The notes under the pieces: generated by a model | Seen by the model: only the letters and a program-made list of their open reading frames with translations | Databases searched by the model: none | Told to the model about the DNA's origin: nothing | Made by a program: the position numbers and the translations under genes | NCBI GenBank assembly: GCA_027489955.1 | Contig: JAIXYZ010000003.1 | Coordinates: 1-56,764, forward strand | Direction of reading: 5' to 3' | DNA: 56,764 nt | From: Hyphomicrobiales bacterium | Lineage (GTDB): Bacteria; Pseudomonadota; Alphaproteobacteria; Rhizobiales; Beijerinckiaceae | Part shown: positions 1 through 8,122 of the stretch, piece after piece | Position numbering within the stretch: the first letter of the stretch is position 1 | Layout of the letters: each line of letters begins with the position of its first letter

Positions 1-27
1 ACGAGAATGGGTGGCGCGGTGGCGCCT

Positions 28-169
28 GATCCCTCCCCGCAAGGGGAGGGTGGCCGGTGCGCAGCACCGGACGGGTGGGCCCTTCCCTTCGCGCAGGCCG
101 GCCGATGGCCTACTGGTCCACCGACCCCACCCGGCGCTTCGCGCCACCCTCCCCTGTCGGGGAGGGATC
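28..169. repeat. REPIN-like inverted pair, copy 1
   Basis: Begins GATCCCTCCCC and ends with the reverse complement GGGGAGGGATC. Each half carries its own small hairpin (GGTGCGCAGCACC on the left, GGCGCTTCGCGCC on the right), so the unit can fold into one long stem of about 140 bases. Further copies at 386-527, 901-1042 and 3945-4060 keep the ends and vary the centre. Confidence 0.8.
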
Positions 170-236
170 GGCGGCGGCCCGAGGGCGAGCATGACGGGCG
201 TCGTCGTGGCGCAGGGTGGCACCTCCCCCCCCAGCC

Positions 237-330
237 GTCATGGTCGAGCCTGTCTCGACCATCCACGTCGTCGGTCGGTCCACGCCCAGCGCAGCAAGGC
301 GTGGATGGTCGGCACAGGGCCGAGCATGAC
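237..330. repeat. Four-arm (cloverleaf-like) palindromic element, copy 1
   Basis: Outer arms GTCAT/ATGAC, left hairpin GGTCGAG-CCTGT-CTCGACC, inner arms ATCCACG/CGTGGAT round a variable centre, and a right hairpin with one mismatch. The left hairpin is GGTCGAG/CTCGACC here but GGTCGGG/CCCGACC in the other copies, a paired change that keeps the stem. Confidence 0.75.
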
Positions 331-385
331 GCGCGTGGTGGCCCTACGGCCCAGGACGACGAGAATGGGTGGCGCGGTGGCGCCT

Positions 386-527
386 GATCCCTCCCCGCAA
401 GGGGAGGGTGGCCGGTGCGCAGCACCGGACGGGTGGGCCCTTCCCTTCGCGCAGGCCAGCCGGCGGCGTACGGCCCCACCGACCCCACCCGGCGCTGCGC
501 GCCACCCTCCCCTGTCGGGGAGGGATC
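386..527. repeat. REPIN-like inverted pair, copy 2
   Basis: Same architecture as the unit at 28-169, starting GATCCCTCCCC and ending GGGGAGGGATC. It lies in the second copy of the 358-base duplication. The differences from copy 1 are in the central spacer and in the GCTGCGC loop of the right half. Confidence 0.8.
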
Positions 528-593
528 GGCGGCGGCCCGAGGGCGAGCATGACGCGCGTCGTAGTGGCGTCGAGTGGCCTCATACCCTAGGCC

Positions 594-684
594 GTCATGG
601 TCGGGCCTGTCCCGACCATCCACGTCTTCGCCCCACCGACCCCACCCGGCGCTTCGCGCCACCCTCCCCTCCCGGGGAGGGATC
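594..684. repeat. Chimeric repeat: left half of four-arm element joined to right half of REPIN-like element
   Basis: 594-632 is the left half of the four-arm element (GTCAT, hairpin GGTCGGG/CCCGACC, ATCCACG). Its right half is missing; in its place stands the right half of the GATCCCTCCCC element (about 633-684, ending GGAGGGATC). The same kind of junction occurs at 25656-25782. Confidence 0.65.
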
Positions 685-750
685 GGCGGCGGCCCGAGGG
701 CGAGCATGACGGGCGTCGTCGTGGCGCAGGGTGGCCTCATATCCGTGGCC

Positions 751-845
751 GTCATGGTCGGGCCTGTCCCGACCATCCACGTCTGCGGTCGGTCCCACGC
801 CCAGCGCAGGAAGGCGTGGATGCTCGGCACAAGGCCGAGCATGAC
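751..845. repeat. Four-arm palindromic element, copy 2
   Basis: Complete copy: GTCAT, hairpin GGTCGGG-CCTGT-CCCGACC, ATCCACG, variable centre, CGTGGAT, hairpin GCTCGGC-ACAAG-GCCGAGC, ATGAC. All four paired segments match perfectly. Confidence 0.8.
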
Positions 846-900
846 GAGCGTGGGAACCCTCCAGCCGGGGACAACAGGGATTAGTGGCGCGGCGGCGCCT

Positions 901-1042
901 GATCCCTCCCCGCAAGGGGAGGGTGGCCGGTGCGCAGCACCGGACGGGTGGGCCCTTCCCTTCGCGCAGGCCGGCCGGCTGCTCGCCGCCCCACCGACCC
1001 CACCCGGCGCTGCGCGCCACCCTCCCCTGTTGGGGAGGGATC
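901..1042. repeat. REPIN-like inverted pair, copy 3
   Basis: Complete unit from GATCCCTCCCC to GGGGAGGGATC with the same half-hairpins as copies 1 and 2. It sits just downstream of the leftward gene that ends at 1120. Confidence 0.8.
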
Positions 1043-1119
1043 GGCGGCGGCACAGGGCCGGGCGCGACGCCAGCCATGACGCGCGCCGGCGGCGGTCGGC
1101 CTGTCTCCCCGCTCTGCGG

Positions 1120-1596
1120 TCAGTCCGCAGCGGCGGTGACGACACGGCAGAGGCCAGCGCGGGTGGGGCCTTCGGGGGCGATCTGCCCGGCCTGGACCTG
1201 GAACACCGCGTCGACGCGCGAACCGCTCCCCGCCCGCCGCACGGTGACGCGCAGGGTCTGGGGCCGGCCGGAGCCGGAGGTCTCCTGCACGGCCGAGACG
1301 GCGTTGAGCTGCGGCTCCAGGCGGATGCCCTGGAACCCTTCCGCCGACACCGCCGCCGCCACGTTCTCGTAGGCGCGCTTGACCGGCACTTTCGGGAAGG
1401 TCTGCGAGACCCGGTAGATCAGGGCCGTGATCATCGGCACGCCCTCGACATTGTAGCTCGCCTCGCAGGTCTGCGCGGAAGCCGGCGAGGCCGTGGCGGC
1501 GAGCAGCGCCCCCATGGCCGGGACGACGAGGACGAGGCGGAGGGCGTTGGACAGGGTCACCGGTGAGGCTCCATCGGGCAGACGTTGATCGGGCAT
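1120..1596 (-). CDS. Secreted hypothetical protein
   Basis: A 158-residue protein of unknown function. Residues about 13-42 form a clear Sec signal peptide: a short positive stretch, a hydrophobic core LVLVVPAMGALLAAT, and a cleavage site near ASA-Q. The mature part has two cysteines, one just after cleavage and one near the C-terminus, which could form a disulphide in the periplasm. I recognise no domain. The start is uncertain. The ATG used here leaves 12 residues ahead of the signal peptide and has no good ribosome site. A GTG at 1560 has GGAG about 9 bases upstream and would begin exactly at the signal peptide. The gene stands alone between the repeat block and a divergent small gene. Confidence 0.75.
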   Translation of the reverse strand: MPDQRLPDGASPVTLSNALRLVLVVPAMGALLAATASPASAQTCEASYNVEGVPMITALIYRVSQTFPKVPVKRAYENVAAAVSAEGFQGIRLEPQLNAVSAVQETSGSGRPQTLRVTVRRAGSGSRVDAVFQVQAGQIAPEGPTRAGLCRVVTAAAD

Positions 1597-1841
1597 CGAG
1601 CAGGGCCGCGCCGCTTGCGCGCGCCCTCGGGATAACCGTTAGCGGAGCGCGGGGCCGTCCGCGCGTGAGCCAGCGCACATGGCGCGCAAGGGCGCGCATG
1701 AAGGCAGTGGCTGAAACCCGGGGCAGCGGCTTCCGTCCCCGTGCCGGCTCGTGTGCATTGGGGAACCCGCCGGTGCGTCCGCACGTTGGCCCGAAGACGG
1801 AAGCCGCCGGCTTTCCGCCCCAGCAGACGAGAGGCACCGCC

Positions 1842-2090
1842 ATGGCGAACGCGACGGACCCCAAGAGCAACGCCCAGTCCCGCCCCGAGGACGAGAACCC
1901 CTTCGCGCCGACGCAGGCCGACTTCGCCGAGGCCGCTCTGGAGGGCGACGCCGCCAACGTGCCGGGCGTGCGCAAGGCGGCCATCATCGAGAACCAGCGC
2001 GTCCAGGGCGGCCATCCGGACGGATCGGCGCCCGCGCTCGACCGGCTCGCCGAGGACCTGGCGCGGGAAGACCGCGCGGACGACGCGTGA
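1842..2090 (+). CDS. Small hydrophilic hypothetical protein
   Basis: An 82-residue acidic, hydrophilic protein with no signal peptide, membrane segment or cysteine. It contains a central ENPFAPTQADFAEAALEGD stretch and an acidic C-terminus. I do not recognise a family. The ATG at 1842 was chosen because frame-open sequence upstream is low-quality spacer and translation from here gives typical alphaproteobacterial codon use. It ends 13 bases before the DUF3833 gene on the same strand, so the two could be co-transcribed. Probably a soluble cytoplasmic protein; no function can be assigned. Confidence 0.65.
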   Translation: MANATDPKSNAQSRPEDENPFAPTQADFAEAALEGDAANVPGVRKAAIIENQRVQGGHPDGSAPALDRLAEDLAREDRADDA

Positions 2091-2103
2091 AGCCCTTCGC
2101 GTC

Positions 2104-2595
2104 ATGAAGATCGAGGATTTTCGCGATCGCGGTCCCGCGCTCGTCGTGGAGCGATTCTTCGACGGCGAGCTCGAGGGCCACGGGCTCGCCCTGTCGCGCT
2201 TCGGCAGCCTGCAGCGGCTCTTCTTCGTGCGGGCCCGCGGCCGGTTCGACCCCGCGGAAGGCGTGCTGCACCTGACCGAGACCTACACCTATGACGACGG
2301 GCAGGTCGACGAGCTGCACTGGACGATCCGCCGGGACGGGGCCGCCGACGAGGACGGGGTCGCGTCCTACGAAGGCGAGGAGGTCCGCGTGGCGGGCGCG
2401 GCCGTCGGCCGCCAGGCGGGCAACGCGTTCCACTGGAAGTACAAGCGCAACGTGCCCGACTCGGAAGGTGGGGAGTCGCTCCTGTCCTTCGACGACTGGT
2501 TCTGGCTGCAGGACGAGCGCTCGCTCGTGGTGCAGGCGACCATCTCCAAGATCGTCGAGATCGGCACGATGACGGTGTTCTACCGCCGGCTCTGA
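2104..2595 (+). CDS. DUF3833-like protein
   Basis: A 163-residue protein whose pattern fits my memory of DUF3833: an early FFDGELEGHG segment, a TETYTYDDG strand pair, a GNAFHWKYK segment and a FDDWFWL motif before the last strands. Family members are usually lipoproteins with an N-terminal lipobox. This one starts directly at the domain (ATG at 2104) and shows no signal peptide, so it would be cytoplasmic unless the true start lies upstream. Its role is unknown. It follows the 82-residue gene closely and ends 7 bases from the convergent helicase gene. Confidence 0.7.
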   Translation: MKIEDFRDRGPALVVERFFDGELEGHGLALSRFGSLQRLFFVRARGRFDPAEGVLHLTETYTYDDGQVDELHWTIRRDGAADEDGVASYEGEEVRVAGAAVGRQAGNAFHWKYKRNVPDSEGGESLLSFDDWFWLQDERSLVVQATISKIVEIGTMTVFYRRL

Positions 2596-2602
2596 GGGCC
2601 GG

Positions 2603-3694
2603 TCAGGCGACGATGGTCAGCCGTTTGGCCGCCCGGGTGATGCCGGTATAGAGCCAGCGCTGCCGGTGCTCGCGGAAGGCGCCGGATTCGTCGAACAGCA
2701 CGACGTCGTCCCATTGCGAGCCCTGCGCCTTGTGGACGGTCAGCGCGTAGCCATAGGTGAACTCGTCCGTGTGGCGGCGCAGGTCGTAAGGGATGTCCTC
2801 GTCCTGGCCGGTGAAGAATTCCGGCAGCACCGTCACCTTGACCGCGCCGGTGAGCCCGTCCTCCGCCGCCACCCGCAGCGAGACCAGTCCCTTCTTGGAC
2901 GTTCCCACCTCCTTGGCGATGTAGGTGCCGCCGTTGAACAGGCCCTTGGTCTTGTCGTTCTTCAGGCAGACGAGCTTCTCGCCCGCGCCGGGCATGGCGT
3001 CGCGGAAGCCGAGCAGCTGGCGGATGCGCGTGTTGTAGAGCCGGCGCGTGCGGTTCATGCCCACCAGGACCTGGTCGGCGGCCATGACCGCGGGCGCGTC
3101 GATCTCCGACCGGCCGATGACGCGGCTGCGGCCGAACTCCCCGCGCGGCAGCGTGCCGCCCTCCCGCACGATCATCGACATGTGGACGATGGGATCGTCC
3201 TTGGCCTGCCGGTGCACCTCGGTGAGCATCGCGTCGGGCTCGGCCTCGGTGAAGAAGCCGCCGCCCTTGACCGGCGGAAGCTGGGCGGGATCGCCCAGGA
3301 CCAGGACGGGCTTGCCGAAGGACAGGAGATCCCGGCCCAGCTCCTCGTCCACCATGGAGCATTCGTCGATGACGATGAGCTCGACCTTGGCGGCCGTGCC
3401 CTGGCGGTTGAGGACGAAGTTCGGCCCCTCCTCGTCGCCGCCGCGGGAGCGGTAGATCAGGCTGTGGATCGTGGTGGCGCCCTCGCAGCCGCGCTCGCGC
3501 ATGACCATGGCGGCCTTGCCGGTGAAGGCGGCGAACGCGACCTCCCCGTCGATGCCCTCCGCCAGATGGCGGGCAAGCGTCGTCTTGCCGGTGCCGGCAT
3601 AGCCGAACAGCCGGAAGACCGGCCGGTCGCCGCGCTTGAGCCAGCGCGCGACCTCCGTCAGGGCCTTGTCCTGCTGGGGCGACCAGACTGTCAT
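2603..3694 (-). CDS. RecD-like superfamily 1 DNA helicase / ATPase
   Basis: A 363-residue ATPase. The N-terminal core has Walker A GYAGTGKTT at residues 31-39 and Walker B VIDECSMVDE, followed by GDPAQLPP. The C-terminal UvrD_C_2-type part has the motif ALTVHKAQGSQWD and a terminal YTGITRAAKRL. This is the minimal motor arrangement of RecD/Dda-like 5'-3' helicases. It lacks the long N-terminal domains of RecD2 and is not next to recB or recC, so it is probably a stand-alone repair or replication-restart helicase. The best start is ATG 3694; upstream in-frame sequence is repeat spacer. It converges with the DUF3833 gene. Confidence 0.85.
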   Translation of the reverse strand: MTVWSPQQDKALTEVARWLKRGDRPVFRLFGYAGTGKTTLARHLAEGIDGEVAFAAFTGKAAMVMRERGCEGATTIHSLIYRSRGGDEEGPNFVLNRQGTAAKVELIVIDECSMVDEELGRDLLSFGKPVLVLGDPAQLPPVKGGGFFTEAEPDAMLTEVHRQAKDDPIVHMSMIVREGGTLPRGEFGRSRVIGRSEIDAPAVMAADQVLVGMNRTRRLYNTRIRQLLGFRDAMPGAGEKLVCLKNDKTKGLFNGGTYIAKEVGTSKKGLVSLRVAAEDGLTGAVKVTVLPEFFTGQDEDIPYDLRRHTDEFTYGYALTVHKAQGSQWDDVVLFDESGAFREHRQRWLYTGITRAAKRLTIVA

Positions 3695-3797
3695 GGGCGG
3701 GAGGTGGATGCGGCAGGCGCCATGGCAAGGCTTTAGCCGATTCGGCGCCGTGGGGTGTGCCGTTCGGGGCGCCGCAAGTTAAACCATCGCCCACGCC

Positions 3798-3918
3798 GTC
3801 ATCCCGGCGAGCGAAGCGAGGGAAAGGGCATCCAGGGGGATGCCGGGCATCGGCCTCGACGGCGACCGCCCTGGATCCCCTTCCCCTGCGCGGCTCCGCC
3901 GCTCCGGCCGGGGATGAC
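3798..3918. repeat. Palindromic intergenic repeat, GTCATCCCGG family
   Basis: Starts GTCATCCCGGCGAGCG and ends CGGCCGGGGATGAC, the rough reverse complement. Inside, GCATCCAGGGGGATGC and the CTGGATCCCC arm give further pairing. It is a single copy and differs in sequence from the three other repeat families in this window. Similar elements are common between genes in Rhizobiales (from memory). Confidence 0.7.
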
Positions 3919-3944
3919 ATGCGCGGGTGACGCAGCCGCGCCGC

Positions 3945-4060
3945 GATCCCTCCCTGCGAAGGGAGGGTGGCCGGCGCGGCAGCGCCGGACGGGTGGGCCT
4001 CTTCCCTGCCCGTGTGCCCACCCGGCGCTTCGCGCCACCCTCCCCTGCCGGGGAGGGATC
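3945..4060. repeat. REPIN-like inverted pair, copy 4
   Basis: Starts GATCCCTCCCT and ends GGGGAGGGATC. The halves carry GGCGCGGCAGCGCC and GGCGCTTCGCGCC hairpins. The spacer is shorter than in copies 1-3. Confidence 0.8.
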
Positions 4061-4076
4061 GGCTGCGGCCGGCAGC

Positions 4077-4130
4077 GCGAGGGCTGCGGCCCTTAGGCGA
4101 GGGCTGCGGCTCAAAGGCGAGGGCTCGGGG
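4077..4130. repeat. 20-bp tandem repeat, about 2.5 copies
   Basis: Units GCGAGGGCTGCGGCCCTTAG (4077-4096) and GCGAGGGCTGCGGCTCAAAG (4097-4116) are followed by a partial unit GCGAGGGCTCGGGG. They lie in the spacer between the REPIN-like and GTCATTGCGAGG repeats. No gene covers them. Confidence 0.75.
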
Positions 4131-4173
4131 CGGGAAGGACTGAGGGCCGGTGCGACCGGGCATCACCCTCCCC

Positions 4174-4253
4174 GTCATTGCGAGGAGCGCAGCGACGAAG
4201 CAATCCAGTGGTCGGGCCCATCCTGGCTTGCTTCGCTGCGCCCGCAAGGACGG
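4174..4253. repeat. Palindromic repeat, GTCATTGCGAGG family, copy 1
   Basis: GTCATTGCGAGGAGCGCAGCG and GAAGCAATCCA on the left are partly complemented by GGCTTGCTTCGCTGCGC and CGCAA on the right. The right end is degenerate: GCAAGGACGG instead of GCAATGACGG. The better-preserved copy is at 24983-25064. This family is widespread in alphaproteobacterial spacers (from memory). Confidence 0.75.
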
Positions 4254-4261
4254 CGCGGTTC

Positions 4262-4729
4262 CTACAGATACGCGATCAGGCGGCCGGCCAGCAGGGCGGC
4301 GATCCAGGCGGTGAGCGAGACCAGCGCGGTGAGCCGGGTGGAAGCGGGGCGGATGCCGTCATGGAAGCCCCAGCCGTGGCGGGCGTGGAAGAGCGCGAGG
4401 TTGGCGATGCCCGCGGCGATGAACAGGACCTTGGCGTAGAAGGCCGGGTTCTGGCCGAGCGCGACCGCCTCGGGGGCCAGCAGCAGGATCCCCGTCGGGA
4501 CCTGGAGGGCAAGGCCCGCCGCGGCGAGCGGGATTGCGGTGCGGGCGGTGGCCGCGATGCCGCCGGCCGACCCCGCCAGAAGCCGCAGGTCGAGCACGGC
4601 GATGGCCCCCACGAGCAGGGCGGCGCCCAGCACGTGGAGGAGGTTCGCCGCCGTGTAGAGCCAGGCGGATTGCCGGGCGAGCTGGCCGAGGCCGGATGTC
4701 TGCAGGTCGAGCAGGAGCTCCGCGTACAT
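4262..4729 (-). CDS. DUF6644-like multi-pass membrane protein
   Basis: A 155-residue membrane protein with four hydrophobic segments, at about residues 23-45, 60-80, 90-110 and 130-153. Histidines fall near membrane edges (LLHVLG and FHARHGWGFHDG). The pairing with a DUF6152-type secreted protein 3 bases upstream fits my memory of a conserved two-gene unit in alphaproteobacteria. The function is unknown. It is translated from ATG 4729, almost directly after the stop of its partner, so translational coupling is likely. The histidine-rich loops suggest haem or metal contact, which is inference only. Confidence 0.7.
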   Translation of the reverse strand: MYAELLLDLQTSGLGQLARQSAWLYTAANLLHVLGAALLVGAIAVLDLRLLAGSAGGIAATARTAIPLAAAGLALQVPTGILLLAPEAVALGQNPAFYAKVLFIAAGIANLALFHARHGWGFHDGIRPASTRLTALVSLTAWIAALLAGRLIAYL

Positions 4730-4732
4730 CGG

Positions 4733-5080
4733 CTAGCGCAGTTCGAACGTCTTGCCGTCGACCACGATGCGCTCGGCGCGCATCTCAGTGGCGACGCGGG
4801 TGGAGGGATAGCCCTCCACCGAAACCGTTGCGCCGGGCTTGATGAGCGCCTCCGACAGGCCGCGATTGCTCATGCGGAAGGGCGGGGCGAGGACGATCTC
4901 CCACGTGGCGCCCTGGTGGGGCAGGTCGATGTGGACATGGGGATTGGCCCATTCGAGGCGCGAGACGGCGCCCTGGATGGTGAACATCTTCCCCGCGTCG
5001 TAGGAGCCCCAGCCATGGTGGGCATAGGCGGCGCCGGCGAGGGCGATGCCCAGGGCGGATGCGGCGAGCGTCAGGCGCAT
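4733..5080 (-). CDS. DUF6152-like secreted protein
   Basis: A 115-residue protein. Residues 1-20 are a Sec signal peptide (MRLTLAASALGIALAGAAYA), and the mature protein begins HHGWGSYDAGK. Motifs AHHGWGSYD and WANPHVHIDL match my memory of DUF6152, a small OB-like periplasmic fold. The N-terminal His-His and the Pro-His-Val-His could bind metal; this is inference. The start at 5080 is supported by AGGAGAGG 6 bases upstream and by the signal peptide, while the longer open frame upstream has neither. It is the first gene of a pair with the DUF6644-like membrane protein. Confidence 0.8.
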   Translation of the reverse strand: MRLTLAASALGIALAGAAYAHHGWGSYDAGKMFTIQGAVSRLEWANPHVHIDLPHQGATWEIVLAPPFRMSNRGLSEALIKPGATVSVEGYPSTRVATEMRAERIVVDGKTFELR

Positions 5081-5173
5081 GGTGTCCTCTCCTGCCAGAT
5101 GGGCTTTTGCCGAATGGGCGTCTGCCCGTCGGGTGCTGGCGGGAGAGCTTGGGCGCGCAGGACGGCCCGTCAA

Positions 5174-5201
5174 GGCAAAACGGCCGCCCGTGGGGGCGGC
5201 C
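5174..5201 (-). terminator. Intrinsic terminator of typA
   Basis: On the minus strand the perfect 8-bp stem GGCCGCCC-CCAC-GGGCGGCC is followed by GTTTTGCC, 31 bases after the typA stop. The stem arms are 5182-5189 and 5194-5201. Confidence 0.75.
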
Positions 5202-5231
5202 GCCGCTCAAGATCGCGCGAGAGGACGAGCC

Positions 5232-7058
5232 TCAGGCGACGTTGGTCTCGCGGGCGCGCTCGGCGCGCTTGCGGTCGTTGGGATCGAGGATCGCCTTGCG
5301 CAGGCGGATGGACTTCGGCGTCACCTCGACGAGCTCGTCGTCGCCGATCCAGGCCAGCGCGCGCTCCAGCGTCATCTTCACCGGCGGGGTGAGGCGCACG
5401 GCCTCGTCCTTGGACGTGGTGCGGATGTTCGTCAGCTTCTTGCCCTTGAGGACGTTGACCTCCAGGTCGTTGTCCCGGCTGTGGATGCCGATGATCATGC
5501 CCTGGTAGACGCGCACGCCCGGCTCGATGACCATCGGGCCGCGATCCTCCAGGTTCCACAGCGCGTAGGCCACCGCCTCGCCCTGGTCATTGGAGATGAG
5601 CACGCCGTTGATGCGGCCCGCGATGTCGCCCTTGTAGGGCGCGTAATCGTGGAACAGCCGGTTCATGATGGCGGTGCCGCGGGTGTCGGTGAGAAGTTCG
5701 CCCTGGTAGCCGATGAGGCCGCGGGTGGGGGCGTGGAAGACGAGCCGCAGGCGGTTGCCGCCGGAGGGCTTCATCTCGATCATGTCCGCCTTGCGCTCGG
5801 ACATCTTCTGCACGACGACGCCGGAATGCTCCTCGTCGACGTCGATCACGACCTCTTCGATGGGCTCCAGAACCTGGCCGTTCTCGTCCCGCGAGAAGAC
5901 GACGCGGGGACGCGAGACGCCCAGCTCGAAGCCCTCGCGGCGCATGGTCTCGATCAGGATGGCGAGCTGCAATTCGCCGCGGCCGGAGACGATGAAACTA
6001 TCCTTGTCGGCCGATTCCTCGATCTTGAGCGCGACGTTGCCCTCGGCTTCCTTGAGCAGGCGGTCGCGGATCATGCGGCTCGTGACCTTGTCGCCCTCGG
6101 TGCCCGCCAGCGGGCTGTCGTTGACGAGGAAGGTCATGGACACGGTCGGGGGATCGATCGGCTGGGCCTTGAGCGGGGCCTCCACCGCCGGGTCGCAGAA
6201 CGTGTCGGCGACGGTGCCCTTGGTCAGGCCCGCGATGGCGACGATGTCGCCGGCTTCGGCCAGCTCAACCGGCTGGCGCTCGAGGCCGCGGAAGGCGAGC
6301 ACCTTGGTGATGCGGCCGGTCTCGATGACGCTCCCGTCGCGCGCCAGGACCTTGACCTGCTGGTTCGGCCGGACCGAGCCGGACGCGATGCGCCCGGTGA
6401 CGATGCGGCCGAGATAGGGGTTGGCCTCCAGGATCGTGCCCAGGAGCCGGAACGGCCCGTCCTCGACCACCGGGGCCTCGACATGGCGCAGAACGAGCTC
6501 GAAGAGCGGGGCCATGCCCACAGACGGGTCGGCATCCGGGCTCTCGGCCATCCAGCCGTTCTTGCCCGAGCCGTAGAGGATCGGGAAGTCGAGCTGGTCG
6601 TCGGTGGCGTCCAGGGCGGCGAAGAGGTCGAACACCTCGTTCAGCACCTCGGTGATGCGGGCGTCCGGCCGGTCGACCTTGTTGATGGCGACGATGGGCT
6701 TGAGGCCGAGCTTGAGGGCCTTGCCGACCACGAACTTGGTCTGCGGCATCGGGCCCTCGGCGGCGTCCACCAGCACGATCACGCCGTCGACCATCGACAG
6801 GATGCGCTCCACCTCGCCGCCGAAATCGGCGTGGCCGGGCGTGTCGACGATGTTGATCTGCGTGTCCTTCCAGAGGACCGAGGTGACCTTGGCCAGGATG
6901 GTGATGCCGCGCTCGCGCTCCAGGTCGTTGGAGTCCATCGCGCGCTCGGCGACCTTCTGGTTCTCGCGGAACGTGCCCGACTGGGCGAGCAGCTTGTCCA
7001 CCAGCGTGGTCTTGCCATGGTCGACGTGGGCGATGATGGCGATATTGCGCAGCTTCAT
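5232..7058 (-). CDS. typA: Ribosome-associated GTPase TypA/BipA
   Basis: A 608-residue translational GTPase, the usual length for TypA/BipA. G1 is AHVDHGKT at residues 10-17, G3 [14 protein letters not shown] and G4 [11 protein letters not shown]-like domains II, III and V follow, then the TypA-specific C-terminal domain ([31 protein letters not shown]). Family members bind the 70S ribosome and help 50S assembly and stress or cold adaptation. ATG 7058 places the G1 motif at the normal distance from the N-terminus; the open frame upstream has no homology-like sequence. It is monocistronic, with a strong intrinsic terminator just downstream. Confidence 0.97.
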   Translation of the reverse strand: MKLRNIAIIAHVDHGKTTLVDKLLAQSGTFRENQKVAERAMDSNDLERERGITILAKVTSVLWKDTQINIVDTPGHADFGGEVERILSMVDGVIVLVDAAEGPMPQTKFVVGKALKLGLKPIVAINKVDRPDARITEVLNEVFDLFAALDATDDQLDFPILYGSGKNGWMAESPDADPSVGMAPLFELVLRHVEAPVVEDGPFRLLGTILEANPYLGRIVTGRIASGSVRPNQQVKVLARDGSVIETGRITKVLAFRGLERQPVELAEAGDIVAIAGLTKGTVADTFCDPAVEAPLKAQPIDPPTVSMTFLVNDSPLAGTEGDKVTSRMIRDRLLKEAEGNVALKIEESADKDSFIVSGRGELQLAILIETMRREGFELGVSRPRVVFSRDENGQVLEPIEEVVIDVDEEHSGVVVQKMSERKADMIEMKPSGGNRLRLVFHAPTRGLIGYQGELLTDTRGTAIMNRLFHDYAPYKGDIAGRINGVLISNDQGEAVAYALWNLEDRGPMVIEPGVRVYQGMIIGIHSRDNDLEVNVLKGKKLTNIRTTSKDEAVRLTPPVKMTLERALAWIGDDELVEVTPKSIRLRKAILDPNDRKRAERARETNVA

Positions 7059-7196
7059 GGCCAGGTGGCCTTTCCGGGGGTCAGCATGACCGGGAGGGTC
7101 CGCGCCGAGCTTTGGGAAGCCGGCACGCGAAAATCGCCGATCACTGGAGATTGTGCGGCGCACATACATCGAAAGCCGCCCGCGGGCAACCGCGCG

Positions 7197-7943
7197 TCAG
7201 GCGGAGCGCCAGTCCCCGGCGACCGCCTGGACGAGGGCGAGCGCGGCCACGGCCGCCGTGTCGGCCCGCATGATGCGGGGGCCGAGGGAGAGCCGCAGGA
7301 TGTGGGCGCGCCCGGCCAGCATGCGGCGCTCGGCCTCGTCGAAGCCCCCTTCCGGCCCGATCAGGACCGCCAGCGGAGAGCCCGCCGGCAGGGACGAGAG
7401 CGCCGCCACGGGATCGGCGAGCGGCGCATCCTCGTCGCAGAAGACGAGGATGCGGCCGGGCTCGAGACGGCCGATGGCGGCCTCCAGCTTCTCCTCCGCG
7501 GCGATCTCCGGCACCCAGAGGAGGCCGCACTGCTCCGCCGCCTCGACCGCGTTGGCGCGCAGCCGGTCGAGATTGACGCGGGAGACCTGCGTGCGGCGCG
7601 TGAGGACGGGCACGAGGCGGGAGGCGCCCATCTCCGTCGCCTTCTGCGCCATGTAGTCCAGCCGGGCCGATTTCAGCGGCGCGAAGAGATAATGGATATC
7701 GCCCGGCCTGCCCTGCGGCCGCGTCCGCTCGACGCAGGTGAGCGACACGTCCCGCCGGCCCTCGGCCGCCACGCGGACCAGCCATTCCCCGTCCATGCCG
7801 TTGAAGGCGAGCAGCTCGGCGCCCGCCTTCAGCCGCAGCACGTTGGCGACGTAATGGCCCTGCGCCTTGTCGAGGGCGACGGATGCGCCCGGCGCCAGGG
7901 GCGCGGCGACGAAGAGGCGCTGGCGGTTCCGCTCGAAGGTCAT
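7197..7943 (-). CDS. rsmE: 16S rRNA (uracil-1498-N3)-methyltransferase RsmE
   Basis: A 248-residue SPOUT-class methyltransferase that methylates U1498 of 16S rRNA. The N-terminal PUA-like domain begins RNRQRLFVAAPL. The catalytic domain has KSARLDYMAQKATEMGASRL, LIGPEGGFDEAE and the knot-forming LSLGPRIMRADTA near the C-terminus, all family hallmarks. I start at the ATG giving MTFERNRQ. An ATG two codons upstream (7949) and another at 8000 are possible, but the extra residues look unlike the family. It is divergent from the secreted-protein gene at 8123. Confidence 0.93.
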   Translation of the reverse strand: MTFERNRQRLFVAAPLAPGASVALDKAQGHYVANVLRLKAGAELLAFNGMDGEWLVRVAAEGRRDVSLTCVERTRPQGRPGDIHYLFAPLKSARLDYMAQKATEMGASRLVPVLTRRTQVSRVNLDRLRANAVEAAEQCGLLWVPEIAAEEKLEAAIGRLEPGRILVFCDEDAPLADPVAALSSLPAGSPLAVLIGPEGGFDEAERRMLAGRAHILRLSLGPRIMRADTAAVAALALVQAVAGDWRSA

Positions 7944-8122
7944 GGCCATCCCCGCATTCGCCAACCGGATGCACCGGCCGCGCCGCGGACGCAAGGCCAC
8001 GCGGGAGGGCTCCCGGCCCGCTTCGGGCGGCCGCCTTGGCCTTGCCCCAATGTTTCTGGTAATAGGCTAGCCGTTCTCGCGGGGCGAAAGGCGCCCCGGC
8101 ATCGTCGCGGAGTTTCACGTCC

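Larger units (their letters stand above)
1..1119. repeat. Gene-free block of palindromic intergenic repeats with nested duplication
   Basis: No credible gene lies here; the reading frames present are by-products of GC-rich repeats and run through palindromes. The block is made of two element families (individual copies listed separately). Bases 1 to about 235 are repeated from 359 to about 593 at an offset of 358 bases, with divergence concentrated in the spacer of the hairpin element. A third, shorter repetition of the same order begins near 690. This looks like successive segmental duplication of a repeat-laden spacer. Confidence 0.85.

Noticed and set aside
7-1372. Several open frames of 70-330 codons in the left repeat block
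   Set aside because: They run across palindromes and recur with each repeat copy. Their translations are Pro/Arg-rich repeats without a start signal.
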